DNA of 64,000 bases from an uncultured Bacillota bacterium (GCA_958352855.1 CATWQE010000003.1:42185-106184); one strand, 5' to 3'. Positions 23,680 to 33,506 are shown, counted from the first letter of the stretch. The notes: generated by a model from the letters alone, not told the origin. Translations and numbers: made by a program.

Positions 23680-25239
23680 TTAATGTTGTATTTGATTATC
23701 TTCTTGCGTTATATTTGCCAGTGTCAAATTTGGAAGAGCTTTCTTATGTAATTCTAATAAATAATCATCAAAATTAATGCGCACTGTACAAACTCTGTCA
23801 AAAATCATGGTTGCTTCTCTTTCTTCTGTAGATGCAGGCCATTGTGGGATTTCTGAATGATTAGGGTTTCCTGTCTCTGCAAAATGAATAACAGCATCAA
23901 ACATCTGCTTTTCCAGTTTATCTGATATCTCTGGTATATTCGTTACAGGAACTAAATCTGTATTATGAAATACAAATGGTATATCCGAACAGTGCCATGC
24001 TGTCTTCCCATGCTGATAAGGAAACTCTAAGGTAAAAAGATACGAATAAATTTCACCCCCTGCTTTTGCAAACTCCTTTATAAACTTCTTAGTTGGACAG
24101 CGAAATACCGTATCAAGCGTAAGCAAATCAGCCAGATTTTTCTCTGGATAAATCTCTTGAAATACCTCTGCTAATTCTTCTCCCCTATCTCCAAACCTGG
24201 CTTCAATTCTTTTCATCAGCTCTTCTTTCGAAATCTCATCTTTAAAAAAGGTCTGTGGTTTCATATAAAACTCTCCAAAAACACTTCCTATCATAAGAGG
24301 TATCCTTGTAGCCTCTTTGCGAAATCCAACATCTGCTCCTTCTCCTTTATAAAAAGCATTAGGTTTCGGTGTACAACCAACATATTCACCTTCTGCTTCC
24401 AATTTAGGACTCACTTTATTATATGCTTCAGCCAACTGAACATAAGGAATATCTTCTAGTTTCTCCACATCTTCTTCTGACAAATTTAATTCTTTCAGTA
24501 GTGCTGTAATCAAAGGTGTAGAATCTTTCTCACAATATTTAAATGATTTATCTGGCACACCACTCATAATAATCCCCTTTTGAAAAAGTCCGTCTGCTTC
24601 TTTCATCTGCATCAGGCCACTCACTTTCATACCTCCACCAGACTGTCCAAAAATCGTAACATTCTGAGGATTTCCGCCAAACCCCTTTATATTCTCTTTT
24701 ATCCACTTTAAAGCAGCAATTAAATCATCCTGTCCTGCATTTGCAGAATTTGCATATTTTTCTCCGTATTGAGACAAATCTAAATACCCAAGAATATTAA
24801 GCCTATGGTTCACTGAAACAACCACCACATCTCCATACTTACTCATATTCTCTCCATTGTATGCCTTCTGTTCAATGGAACTCCCCATAGAAAAGGCCCC
24901 ACCATGAAACCATACAAGTACAGGTCTCATAGCATCTCGATTAAGAGACTGCGTCCATATATTCAAATTCTGGCAATTTTCATTTTGAATCCAATATCTA
25001 TGAGGAACCATCAACTCACCATTTGGAACATCTGGTTTTAACATAGGACTAACATAGCCATAAGAAACTGCTTCCTTAACTCCATCCCAAGTTTCAGGTT
25101 CCTTCGGTTTTTGAAATCTTTTTGCCCTGGCATACGAAATCCCTTTAAAAATATACGTTCCTTCACTTTGATACCCACGCAATTTCCCCTGTTTCACTTG
25201 AACGATTGGTATATCATCATAATTAAATTGTCTTACCAT
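23680..25239 (-). CDS. Type-B carboxylesterase
   Basis: AGGAGGAAGA before the ATG at 25239 sets the start over an in-frame ATG seven codons upstream. The 519-residue alpha/beta hydrolase has the oxyanion motif FHGGAFSMGS (about 111-120) and a nucleophile elbow FGQSGGG with Ser200; the usual family elbow is GESAGG. WHCSDIPFVFHN carries the likely catalytic His. There is no signal peptide, so it acts inside the cell. It is the last gene of the GH31 operon, 23 bases after the aldolase, which suggests it removes acyl groups from an imported glycoside. Confidence 0.88.
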   Translation of the reverse strand: MVRQFNYDDIPIVQVKQGKLRGYQSEGTYIFKGISYARAKRFQKPKEPETWDGVKEAVSYGYVSPMLKPDVPNGELMVPHRYWIQNENCQNLNIWTQSLNRDAMRPVLVWFHGGAFSMGSSIEQKAYNGENMSKYGDVVVVSVNHRLNILGYLDLSQYGEKYANSANAGQDDLIAALKWIKENIKGFGGNPQNVTIFGQSGGGMKVSGLMQMKEADGLFQKGIIMSGVPDKSFKYCEKDSTPLITALLKELNLSEEDVEKLEDIPYVQLAEAYNKVSPKLEAEGEYVGCTPKPNAFYKGEGADVGFRKEATRIPLMIGSVFGEFYMKPQTFFKDEISKEELMKRIEARFGDRGEELAEVFQEIYPEKNLADLLTLDTVFRCPTKKFIKEFAKAGGEIYSYLFTLEFPYQHGKTAWHCSDIPFVFHNTDLVPVTNIPEISDKLEKQMFDAVIHFAETGNPNHSEIPQWPASTEEREATMIFDRVCTVRINFDDYLLELHKKALPNLTLANITQEDNQIQH

Positions 25240-25262
25240 TCTTCTTCCTCCTGCTATCAAGT

Positions 25263-26117
25263 TTACATAGAATACCTATTAGGATTTAATAATCTTATTT
25301 TTTGAATCACAAATTCAATCATCTCTTCTTTAATGTCATACATTAATTTGACTCCATTCCCCTCAAATTCCTGGTTATTAATCCGCTTTTCTATACTTTG
25401 ATACATAGTACGAAAATACTCTGTTGCAATATTAAATTTGCTCATTCCTAAATTTACAGCTTCTTTTATCTGTTCTTCTGGAATATCAGAACATCCATGT
25501 AGCACCAAAGGAATGTTTACCTTTTTTCGTATATCATAAATTCTTTTCAAGTCCAAATTCGGTGCTTTCACATACGGTCCATGGGCATTTCCCACAGCAA
25601 TAGCAAGGGAATCACAATCTGTCTGTTCTGCAAAGTTTACTGCATCTTCTACTTTCGTATAATGATCCACATTATCAATCGCATCAAGATCACTTCCATC
25701 TCCAACATGCCCTAACTCTGCTTCAACATCAATTCCAAAAACTCTAGCTACACGCACTACACTTTTCGTTAATTCTGCATTTTCCTGAAAGGATTTTGTT
25801 GAACCATCTATCATAACTGAAGGAAATCCATCACGAATCCCACTTACTGCAATTTCATATGTAGCGGAATGATCAAGATGTACCCCAACAGGAACAGATG
25901 CTTTTTCTGCCATATCACAAGCTGCAAAAGCCAAATGTTTTAAGTCTGTATAGTCTGAAAATCCTGGATAAAACTGAACGATTATAGGAACGCGTTCTCT
26001 TTCTGCTGCTTCTATAACATACTTAGCAGTTTCAACATTTAAAGTATTGATTGCAGCAACGCCAAACCTGTTTTCTGTTGCATACGCTAAGATATCTTTT
26101 ACTTTTACTTTAGGCAT
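25263..26117 (-). CDS. Class II ketose-(bis)phosphate aldolase
   Basis: The 284-residue zinc aldolase belongs to the FbaA/GatY/KbaY family: HLDHSATYE with the metal- and acid-base residues (about 79-87), VEAELGHVG, GNAHGPYVKAP (about 180) and LHGCSDIP (about 208). Such enzymes cleave ketose phosphates to DHAP plus an aldehyde. In this operon it would act after the isomerase and PfkB kinase. The precise substrate cannot be read; it is not FucA-like in sequence. Confidence 0.92.
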   Translation of the reverse strand: MPKVKVKDILAYATENRFGVAAINTLNVETAKYVIEAAERERVPIIVQFYPGFSDYTDLKHLAFAACDMAEKASVPVGVHLDHSATYEIAVSGIRDGFPSVMIDGSTKSFQENAELTKSVVRVARVFGIDVEAELGHVGDGSDLDAIDNVDHYTKVEDAVNFAEQTDCDSLAIAVGNAHGPYVKAPNLDLKRIYDIRKKVNIPLVLHGCSDIPEEQIKEAVNLGMSKFNIATEYFRTMYQSIEKRINNQEFEGNGVKLMYDIKEEMIEFVIQKIRLLNPNRYSM

Positions 26118-26129
26118 ATTTTTCCCTCC

Positions 26130-27077
26130 CTACAATGCGCATTCTTCAATTTTACTATCTAAAATTTTCATTTCCTCTTCTGTTAATTTCCAATCGAATG
26201 CCCTACAATTTTCATCTGCATGTTCCATACTCCTGACACCTACTAAAGCTGTACCTACATATTCTTTCTGAGTACTCCAATTAAGCGCAACTTGTCCCAC
26301 CGGTACATTATGTCCATCAGCAATACCATCCATTACTTTTAACAATTCCATAATTTTTGAAAATTTAGGTTCTTTATAAGTATCATAAAATGTAAAACGT
26401 AAATCATTTTTTTCAAAAGAAGGCATACTTCTTATTTTTCCTGAAAGGATTCCTGCTCCCATAGAACCATATGTCATAGAATCAATTCCTCTATCGTATC
26501 CCCAAGACATCAAATCTTCAAACTCTCTATCGACCATAGAATATAATGGCTGTTGTACATCAATCTGAATATATTGTTCTGCTTCTTTTATCTGTTCTGC
26601 CGTAAAATTAGACACACCAACATAACGTATATAACCTTTACGCTTCATTTCCTCCAACGCAGCCATAGTTTCATCTATAGGTGTATTTACATCTGGCCAA
26701 TGAACAAAATAAAAATCTATATAATCTGTTTCCAAATTCATCAAAGAACTTTGAATTTCTCTCATAGCATTTTTATAACTCGCATCTTTTTTATACCCAT
26801 GTGTATAAATGTCAGGAATTAACCCAAATTTCGTAGAAATCAGAACTTTTTCTCTTGGTATTTCTTTTAAAACTTCTCCTACAATTTTTTCTGAAGTTCC
26901 ATTTCCATAGCAGGGTGCTGTATCGATAAGATTTACCCCGTTTTCTAACATTCTTAAAATTGCACCAATTGCTGCATTTCTATCCACTTCTCCATAGTTT
27001 TGACCACCGATTGCCCAAGTTCCTACTGCTAATTGCGATACTTCGATGTCTGCATTTTTAAATTTTTTATATCTCAT
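26130..27077 (-). CDS. Aldo/keto reductase
   Basis: The 315-residue NAD(P)H-dependent reductase has the AKR tetrad in order: Asp and Tyr in NLIDTAPCYGNG (about 49-60), Lys in KVLISTKFG and His in YFVHWPD. The (beta/alpha)8 layout and length are typical. Between the aldolase and a cupin-type gene, it is well placed to reduce the aldehyde released by the aldolase, although AKRs can also oxidise sugars. Confidence 0.92.
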   Translation of the reverse strand: MRYKKFKNADIEVSQLAVGTWAIGGQNYGEVDRNAAIGAILRMLENGVNLIDTAPCYGNGTSEKIVGEVLKEIPREKVLISTKFGLIPDIYTHGYKKDASYKNAMREIQSSLMNLETDYIDFYFVHWPDVNTPIDETMAALEEMKRKGYIRYVGVSNFTAEQIKEAEQYIQIDVQQPLYSMVDREFEDLMSWGYDRGIDSMTYGSMGAGILSGKIRSMPSFEKNDLRFTFYDTYKEPKFSKIMELLKVMDGIADGHNVPVGQVALNWSTQKEYVGTALVGVRSMEHADENCRAFDWKLTEEEMKILDSKIEECAL

Positions 27078-27084
27078 TTTTTAC

Positions 27085-27585
27085 TCACTCCCTTGTAATC
27101 CTTATCTGCTCTTCTGTTTCCAGCCGTCTACTCAACATATCATTCTTAAAAGTTCTTCCAGGTAGCATACAAACAATATGAACATCTTCTTTATCTACTG
27201 AATACTGTGTACCATGAACGATCAGAGGATTCAATTTCACGAATGTTCCCTTGGGAACATAAAAAGCTTCTATACTTTCAGTTCTAAAGTCTCTATCCAT
27301 AATTCCTACAAAAATAATCACATCTCCATCCAATGGGAGAAGTCCTTCACATGTATATTGATGTGCTTCAATAAAAGAAATGATATTGTTGCTTTGTTTT
27401 TTAACATGGCACACAGAAATTGTAGGCTGATTTCCCTGGTTAAATTCTAATGCTACCACATCTGCGAAAAATCCCTCTTGAAAAATAGACCTTTTCTTCA
27501 GTTTGCCCACATCCAGTAAGTCTAAAAATTCTCCATATTTTTCAAATTTATCTTTTGTTAATTTTTGTACCTGTATCTCTCTCAC
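27085..27585 (-). CDS. AllA/ureidoglycolate-lyase-like cupin
   Basis: The 166-residue product has a cupin-type barrel with GKL near the N-terminus, LLPLDGDVIIFVG and FYVPKGTFVKLNPLIVHGTQ (about 108-127), which resembles the ureidoglycolate lyase (AllA) family. The start is GTG with TAGGAG upstream. No other ureide or purine genes are in the operon, so a carbohydrate role such as a sugar-acid lyase or epimerase is more likely. The fold assignment is fair; the reaction is unknown. Confidence 0.65.
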   Translation of the reverse strand: MREIQVQKLTKDKFEKYGEFLDLLDVGKLKKRSIFQEGFFADVVALEFNQGNQPTISVCHVKKQSNNIISFIEAHQYTCEGLLPLDGDVIIFVGIMDRDFRTESIEAFYVPKGTFVKLNPLIVHGTQYSVDKEDVHIVCMLPGRTFKNDMLSRRLETEEQIRITRE

Positions 27586-27596
27586 AATACCGTCTC

Positions 27597-28973
27597 CTAC
27601 AAACTATAAATTCCTTGCTCATTAGCATCATCAAAATGAATTCCCAAATATCTGGCTACCTCTCTCAAAACAGATAAGTATTGTCCATAAACGCAGCCTA
27701 AATGATGTATATAGGGACCAAACATCAATTTTTCTTCCCATCGTTTCCAGTTATCTGTTTCCATCCATACATAGGTACCATTAGTCTTTGGTCCTGTTGT
27801 AGTTTTGGCTTCACCTGCAAACAAATAATATTCTCCATCCAAATCATCAAATCGGCAAACTGTTAAATCACCCTGTTTTAATTCAAACCTTTCTTGTCCA
27901 TCTACCAATTTTGCATCTGTTCCTTCTTTTTTCAAAGAATACGGAAATGGGCCACAGTGCCATAAAAGTTCTGCATTATCATTTTGTGGATGGCGAATAG
28001 TCAAGTCTGCTAAAAATTCTGATTCTTCAAACAAATTGCAAGCTCTTAAGATTGCCAGCGTAATAGCTCCATTTACATCTGTTTCACAGGAAAGGGGCAT
28101 TCCAGCATCTGCCATTTCACCTAAAACCACACATGGGCACAACCCCATCAAGGCAGGAAAAGCAGACCAACATTCAAATGCTGCCACAGAACAATTATTC
28201 TCCTCCATCAATTCCTGAATTGCTAATTTTGTGGCACATATTTTCTCAGAGTTTTCTCCATCTGGAAATCTTTTCACAAATTCCTTCACATATTTTGTAT
28301 AGTCCTTTCCTTTCTCCTCTAGAACTTTCCTAGCTCTGTTACAAATTTCTACCGGTGAAATAGGGATAGTTGTAATACCAAACTTTTTAATTAAATTTGC
28401 TTCATTAGTCATAACACTCATAAAAGGTACTGGGCGTTCTCCTATTTTAGCAATCCGTAAAGTACGAAGCGATTTTAAAACTGCTGCTGTTCTAATAAAT
28501 GTTTCATACCCTTTTAAAAATTCTTTACTTTTCGTTGGGCAATTATAAATATAGCTATATTTCAAACCATAGCGCTGTAAAACCTTTGTAGCTGCAAACA
28601 TACCGCACTGGGTATCTCTCCCTCTAACCTCATCAGTATTCGGCCTTTCATCTCTTGGTCCCCATATCAAAATAGGTACTGTAAATTTAGAAGCAATCGT
28701 TGCCACTACTTGTTCTTCTCCAAAATCACAGAAAGGGAAAAATAATGCATCAATTTTTCTGCTTTTCATTTTATCCACAATTGCGTTTACTTTGTCCATT
28801 TCGCAAACAATTCCATTCTCGCATATATCATCTATATCCACGATTTCTATTACAGAAGCTTTAATCTTCCGAATTTCTTCCATAAAACAATCCTTCTGGC
28901 GTTTTGCCTCCACCATACTTAAAAAGCTTCTTTTATTTGGTACTACACCCAAAGTTAAAGTTTCCCTATACAT
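27597..28973 (-). CDS. L-fucose/L-arabinose-isomerase-like protein
   Basis: The 458-residue protein follows the FucI/AraA fold: an N-terminal Rossmann-like domain (VPILIWGPRDERPNT, about 114-128, CGMFAATKVLQRYG) and a C-terminal catalytic domain with CWSAFPALMGLCPC, GMPLSCETDVNGAI (about 302-315) and LLWHCGPFPYSL. It is shorter than classic FucI (about 590). These enzymes use Mn2+ to interconvert aldoses and ketoses. It overlaps the kinase gene by eight bases, so isomerase and kinase are probably balanced. The sugar is not evident. Confidence 0.85.
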   Translation of the reverse strand: MYRETLTLGVVPNKRSFLSMVEAKRQKDCFMEEIRKIKASVIEIVDIDDICENGIVCEMDKVNAIVDKMKSRKIDALFFPFCDFGEEQVVATIASKFTVPILIWGPRDERPNTDEVRGRDTQCGMFAATKVLQRYGLKYSYIYNCPTKSKEFLKGYETFIRTAAVLKSLRTLRIAKIGERPVPFMSVMTNEANLIKKFGITTIPISPVEICNRARKVLEEKGKDYTKYVKEFVKRFPDGENSEKICATKLAIQELMEENNCSVAAFECWSAFPALMGLCPCVVLGEMADAGMPLSCETDVNGAITLAILRACNLFEESEFLADLTIRHPQNDNAELLWHCGPFPYSLKKEGTDAKLVDGQERFELKQGDLTVCRFDDLDGEYYLFAGEAKTTTGPKTNGTYVWMETDNWKRWEEKLMFGPYIHHLGCVYGQYLSVLREVARYLGIHFDDANEQGIYSL

Positions 28974-29928
28974 ACTCTAGCCCCCTACCATACTTTTTTA
29001 CTCTTTCATCAATCTCTTCATAGTCGATCTTGCCTGTTTTTAAAAAGTTATCTGTTACTTCCCAATTAGGAATCCCTGCTCTTCCTCCAATTCTGGTACA
29101 TTTGATAGCAGATACTCCACTTGCGAATTCCGCCGCTTCTTTAGGAGACAGGCCTTTAACTGTGGCTGCCAAAAAAGCCCCATGGAAAACATCCCCTGCC
29201 CCTACTGTATCTTTTACCTCTACATCGAAAGCAGGAATTTCGAAAAATCCGTCTTTACTGATACCTGCACAGCCCTTCTCTCCGAAAGTAAAAATCACTA
29301 TTTCCGGTCCTTTTTTATATAAATATTCGCAATTTTCCTTTACACTTTTTTCTGCATCTAGCATCTTTTTGTAAACAAATTCCGAACCAATAAATATATC
29401 AATCCAAGAAACAGCATCTAACAATTCATTTGTATAGCAATCGGCATCCATAAAAATTTTATTTCCCTTTTGTTTTGCTATTTGAGCTGCTTTTTTCGTC
29501 ACAGAATCTAAGTTAGCTATATAAAAATAATCAGAACTGGAAATATATTCTGCATTTAATTCTTCCTCTGTAACACTTTCCGCACTTCCTGGACGAAAAA
29601 CAAAGCTTCTTCCCATAGATTCTTCATCACTAATTACAATATCAAAATTAGTTGTTCTATTTTTCCTCACACACATTTGCCCTGTGTCAATTCCATGTTC
29701 TTGAAAATCTCTAATGCAAAAAGCTCCATATTTATCATCCCCAACATTACCTATCATCCCACAGCAAAGCCCCAGCCTGGCTGCAGCTACCATACCGGAA
29801 GCCACCTTTCCGCCTCCTTGCCAACTCAAGTTTTGTATCTTCTCCGATCCGTTAGGATTTGGAAAACAATGAACATTCACTGCAAGGTCTACGCAAGGAC
29901 TATCCAATCCAATCACATCAAATTTCAT
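28966..29928 (-). CDS. PfkB-family sugar kinase
   Basis: GGAGGGGATGTAC precedes the ATG at 29928; a frame from 29976 lies inside the MFS gene. The 320-residue protein has the PfkB N-terminal motif WQGGGKVASGMVAAARLG (about 36-53) and the C-terminal signature DTVGAGDVFHGAF with the catalytic Asp. It overlaps the MFS gene by eleven bases and the isomerase gene by eight. In context it should phosphorylate the ketose formed by the isomerase. Confidence 0.92.
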   Translation of the reverse strand: MKFDVIGLDSPCVDLAVNVHCFPNPNGSEKIQNLSWQGGGKVASGMVAAARLGLCCGMIGNVGDDKYGAFCIRDFQEHGIDTGQMCVRKNRTTNFDIVISDEESMGRSFVFRPGSAESVTEEELNAEYISSSDYFYIANLDSVTKKAAQIAKQKGNKIFMDADCYTNELLDAVSWIDIFIGSEFVYKKMLDAEKSVKENCEYLYKKGPEIVIFTFGEKGCAGISKDGFFEIPAFDVEVKDTVGAGDVFHGAFLAATVKGLSPKEAAEFASGVSAIKCTRIGGRAGIPNWEVTDNFLKTGKIDYEEIDERVKKYGRGLEYV

Positions 29929-31105
29929 GTACATCCCCTCCATTTCTTTGCTTTCTATTTTTCCATAAATATACACACAAAGTGCTTACTGTCATCAAAA
30001 TAATAAGCCCTGCCATAAGCAAATACCCTTTTTCATATCCTAATAGGTGAATCAGCTTTCCTCCTGCTAAATTTCCAACAATAGATCCCACGCCAAGCTG
30101 CACAACATTTAGTATACTTTGTCCTTTTGTCTGATATTCTTCAGATACACAATTACTAATGTATACTGCACAACTATAATATACAGTCATATAAGTAACT
30201 CCCTGTAGCAACTGAGCCAAAACTATTCCCATAATTCCGCTTCCTGCCGGAAGAAAGGTTCTAATTCCCATAAGAAAGCAGGAGAAAAATAATACTTTTA
30301 TTGTTCCGTACCTTCTAATCATCCTGTTTATATACAATAACACTGGAACTTCACTTAATGCTGAAATACCATTTATAATTCCAATAGTTGACTGTGTATA
30401 ACCTTTTTCAAGAATATACGGTCCAATAAAACCAGTATAAAAGCTCAAGCCCATCTGACTTATAAATGCTAAGCTTAAAACCATATACACATCTTGGTTT
30501 TTGAAAACTCTGTTTTGCTTATTTCTAGTTTTAATAACTTTATTTTCTATTTTCTGTTCTTTTCTTTCCTCTTTTAATCCTATGAAAAAACAAAATAAAA
30601 TCATATAGGAAAAAAATGCAAGAACAAACTGCATCTGCGGTTTTGTTTTTAGATACATTCCCGCAAAAATTGTCATAATAGCGTATCCAAGAGTTCCTCC
30701 AAGACGGATAATCGAATATGGATACCCTCCATCTAAAGCATAGGCAATTAAAATCGCATCGCTTAGAGGAATTACGGCTGTGGTAAAAGAAGTTACCACA
30801 ACCGTTGCAAAAAACATAGAAAAAAAGCTATTTCCAAGATAGTATAAAAGCATACTGAATCCGCTTCCTATTATCGCAACTAAAAGAACCTTTTTTCTTT
30901 TACCTGTCTTATCACTGAAATCTGCCCAAAACCGTTGTATTAACAAAATAACACAAGGACCAATCATCAGAAGAATTCCTATTCTATCAGCATTAATTCC
31001 TTTCTGTGCATAATAGGCAGATAGAAAAGGTGTATAAAAACCATTGGCAATATAAATAAATGCATTTATACTGAACAAATACAAAATGGTTTTTTCTTTA
31101 TTCAA
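29918..31105 (-). CDS. MFS transporter (MFS_1-like) of the sugar operon
   Basis: The 395-residue protein has twelve membrane segments and the loop phrase RFWADFSDKTGKRKKVLL between segments 2 and 3. The apparent start is TTG at 31105, with AGAGG further upstream and no nearby ATG. Its position between GH31 and the kinase suggests it moves the substrate, a disaccharide, or a waste product of the pathway; the separate ABC system upstream provides import, so export is a real possibility. Confidence 0.85.
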   Translation of the reverse strand: MNKEKTILYLFSINAFIYIANGFYTPFLSAYYAQKGINADRIGILLMIGPCVILLIQRFWADFSDKTGKRKKVLLVAIIGSGFSMLLYYLGNSFFSMFFATVVVTSFTTAVIPLSDAILIAYALDGGYPYSIIRLGGTLGYAIMTIFAGMYLKTKPQMQFVLAFFSYMILFCFFIGLKEERKEQKIENKVIKTRNKQNRVFKNQDVYMVLSLAFISQMGLSFYTGFIGPYILEKGYTQSTIGIINGISALSEVPVLLYINRMIRRYGTIKVLFFSCFLMGIRTFLPAGSGIMGIVLAQLLQGVTYMTVYYSCAVYISNCVSEEYQTKGQSILNVVQLGVGSIVGNLAGGKLIHLLGYEKGYLLMAGLIILMTVSTLCVYLWKNRKQRNGGDVHEI

Positions 31106-31124
31106 AGTTTGTTTTAACCTCTTC

Positions 31125-33473
31125 TCATTTTTCTAAAAGAATCTGATAGTAATCTTCTTTTTTCTTCTTTAATACCCAACTTTCTCCATTTACTATAGCA
31201 TTTTCCAAATGCCTTTCCGTATATACCGTAAAGCAGCTAATGTCCATATCTGTATTTACAAATAAATTTCCCTGGTCTATCTTTGCTTTTAAATTTTGCA
31301 CTTTATCATCATCAATATAATTATCTGTAATTCTATCTTCAAAAAATAATATGACATTCAAATTTTCGTACTTTTCTTCAATATTTTCTGGCACCTTAGT
31401 TAACATTGGAACCATTTTATTTTGGCGAATAAACACTGGTATCTTATCTAGCTCTATGTGTCTCTTAACCCATCTACCACCTTGGATTCTTTCGTCAGTA
31501 AACCAATCAATCCATTGTCCCTCTGGCAAATATACTTCTATTTCATCCTCATCCTGATCAAACACTGGCGCAACCAGAAGAGAATCTCCCAGAAAATATT
31601 CCAATTCTACATTACGGGCACCTCTGTCCTCTGGGTATTCTATCACTATCGGTCTAATTACCGGAATACCTGTGAGATGTGTTTTATAAGTTGTACTGTA
31701 CAAATATGGCAACAAGAGATGTCTTATTTCGTTAAATTTTCTAAATATCTCTTCAGCTTCTTTTCCAAAATTCCAAGGTTCTCTTGGTGTCTTTCCATGA
31801 CATCTGCTAAGCGAATTAAAAAATCCAAACTGACAACTCCTAATGTATTCCTCATCCGTAGGAACACATTCATATCCCTCATGATCTGTATTATAGAATC
31901 CCCCCATATCAAATCCCCAGAAAGGAATCCCGCTCATAGATGCACTTAACCCCCCTCTAAGAATACATGCGTGATTATTTAAATGAGTAGATGAATCTCC
32001 TGCCCATGCTGCCGGAATAGTATGTGATCCTGCATATCCACTTCTTCCCCAAAGCATTGGAAGTTCGCCTAAAGGAATTTTCACTTCTGCCATAACATCA
32101 TAAATAGTCTTCGCATACAAAAATGTTAGTTTGTTATGTCCTTGTATTCCTGTTGAACCATCAAAATAAACCGCATCTTCTGGAACAGCCTCTGAAAAGT
32201 CAGTCTTTACAGCTCCAATCCCCATGCTAACTACCGTTCTTACTTTAGGTTTGTACCACTCTAGAAAGTCTGGGTTTGTAAAATCAAAACATCCTACTTT
32301 AGAGGTACTTGTTGCTGTAGAATAAAATTTACTTGTAAGACCTCTTGTGTTTTTAACTAAAAATCCCTTTTCTTCTGCTTCTTTAAAATATTTTGAATTT
32401 TCGTCAATATAAGGAAAAATCCACAAACAAAGGTGAATTCCCTCCTCTTTTAATTTTTGAATCATTTCTTCCGGATTAGGAAACCTTTCATAATCCCAAA
32501 CCCAAGCTCCCGCATCACCTGGTTTCTGCCATCCATCAATATGTATTACATCAATCTTAATGTCCTTCTCTTTAGCAATTTTAACCACTTCATATATTTC
32601 TTTTTGAGATTGATAAGAACATTTTGACATCCAGAGCCCCAAAGCCCATTTTGGAATCATGGGAACTTTTCCAGTTTGATTTATATAAGATTTTAAAAGT
32701 GCCTTATAATCATTTTCCATCCAAATAATGTAATCTAAAATCTTATCTTCCACGTTCATGTTATATGCCACATTCGAAAGACTGCCCATTTCAAATTTTG
32801 ATCTTGTATAAGTATTTAACAGAATAGCATATCCTCTACTACTCATAAAAAAGGGATGATTTTTATAAGACTTTTCTGTATTTGTGCTTAAAGCATCTGT
32901 TTGCCAGCAATGAATAGTTTGCCCTCTCTTACCAAAGTCTGTAAATTTCTCTCCAAAACCATAAAATTCTTCATCTGCATATAAATACATTGTCTCGTTG
33001 ACACCGATAATTTCTTTATTTTCATCATAAGTAAATCCTATCGGCAAGTTTTTACACATATTATCTACATTGGAATCTTTAATCTGCTCTTTTGTCTTTA
33101 GTTTTCCATCAAAATAATAGCTAACTTCCCATGGATATTTCCTAATCCTAGCTTCCGCTCTACCTTTAGCTATCGAAATAATTTCCTCATTTTCTGTTAT
33201 GTTTACACCGTCCCTTCCCTCTAACTGATATATACTATTATCAAAATACTGTTCATTTCCGGGCGTATACATGCGAAAACGAAAGGCATTCTCTCCAACA
33301 CATTGAATTAACACTTTTACTGTACTTTTTTTGTAAGTATCTACTGTAAATTCTATTCCATCTCTTCTTTCCGTATAGCTTTTTACACCTGTTAAAAAAT
33401 CAAAATTATGATGGAATATTGTTTGTAAATATCCCAACTGTGGATTATAACTTACCTCTACTTTTCTACCCAT
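31125..33473 (-). CDS. GH31 alpha-glycosidase (YicI-type alpha-xylosidase/glucosidase)
   Basis: The 782-residue retaining glycosidase has a beta-sandwich N-terminal domain, a TIM barrel and beta-rich C-terminal domains. The nucleophile is D425 in AVKTDFSE and the acid/base is D493 in WAGDSS; IDGWQ and FWGFDMGGF complete the pattern. KTDFSE is close to the KTDFGE of E. coli alpha-xylosidase YicI and unlike the MADFGE of sulfoquinovosidase YihQ, as I recall them. No signal peptide is present, so it acts on imported glycosides. AGGAGG precedes the ATG. It heads the eight-gene operon. Confidence 0.93.
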   Translation of the reverse strand: MGRKVEVSYNPQLGYLQTIFHHNFDFLTGVKSYTERRDGIEFTVDTYKKSTVKVLIQCVGENAFRFRMYTPGNEQYFDNSIYQLEGRDGVNITENEEIISIAKGRAEARIRKYPWEVSYYFDGKLKTKEQIKDSNVDNMCKNLPIGFTYDENKEIIGVNETMYLYADEEFYGFGEKFTDFGKRGQTIHCWQTDALSTNTEKSYKNHPFFMSSRGYAILLNTYTRSKFEMGSLSNVAYNMNVEDKILDYIIWMENDYKALLKSYINQTGKVPMIPKWALGLWMSKCSYQSQKEIYEVVKIAKEKDIKIDVIHIDGWQKPGDAGAWVWDYERFPNPEEMIQKLKEEGIHLCLWIFPYIDENSKYFKEAEEKGFLVKNTRGLTSKFYSTATSTSKVGCFDFTNPDFLEWYKPKVRTVVSMGIGAVKTDFSEAVPEDAVYFDGSTGIQGHNKLTFLYAKTIYDVMAEVKIPLGELPMLWGRSGYAGSHTIPAAWAGDSSTHLNNHACILRGGLSASMSGIPFWGFDMGGFYNTDHEGYECVPTDEEYIRSCQFGFFNSLSRCHGKTPREPWNFGKEAEEIFRKFNEIRHLLLPYLYSTTYKTHLTGIPVIRPIVIEYPEDRGARNVELEYFLGDSLLVAPVFDQDEDEIEVYLPEGQWIDWFTDERIQGGRWVKRHIELDKIPVFIRQNKMVPMLTKVPENIEEKYENLNVILFFEDRITDNYIDDDKVQNLKAKIDQGNLFVNTDMDISCFTVYTERHLENAIVNGESWVLKKKKEDYYQILLEK

Positions 33474-33506
33474 ATGTTACCTCCTCATTAGCTTTCTTGA
33501 ATTTGA

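Noticed and set aside
31125..33473. Assigning the GH31 enzyme as a sulfoquinovosidase
   Set aside because: The nucleophile motif KTDFSE is like alpha-xylosidase YicI rather than YihQ; the pathway similarity alone does not settle the substrate.
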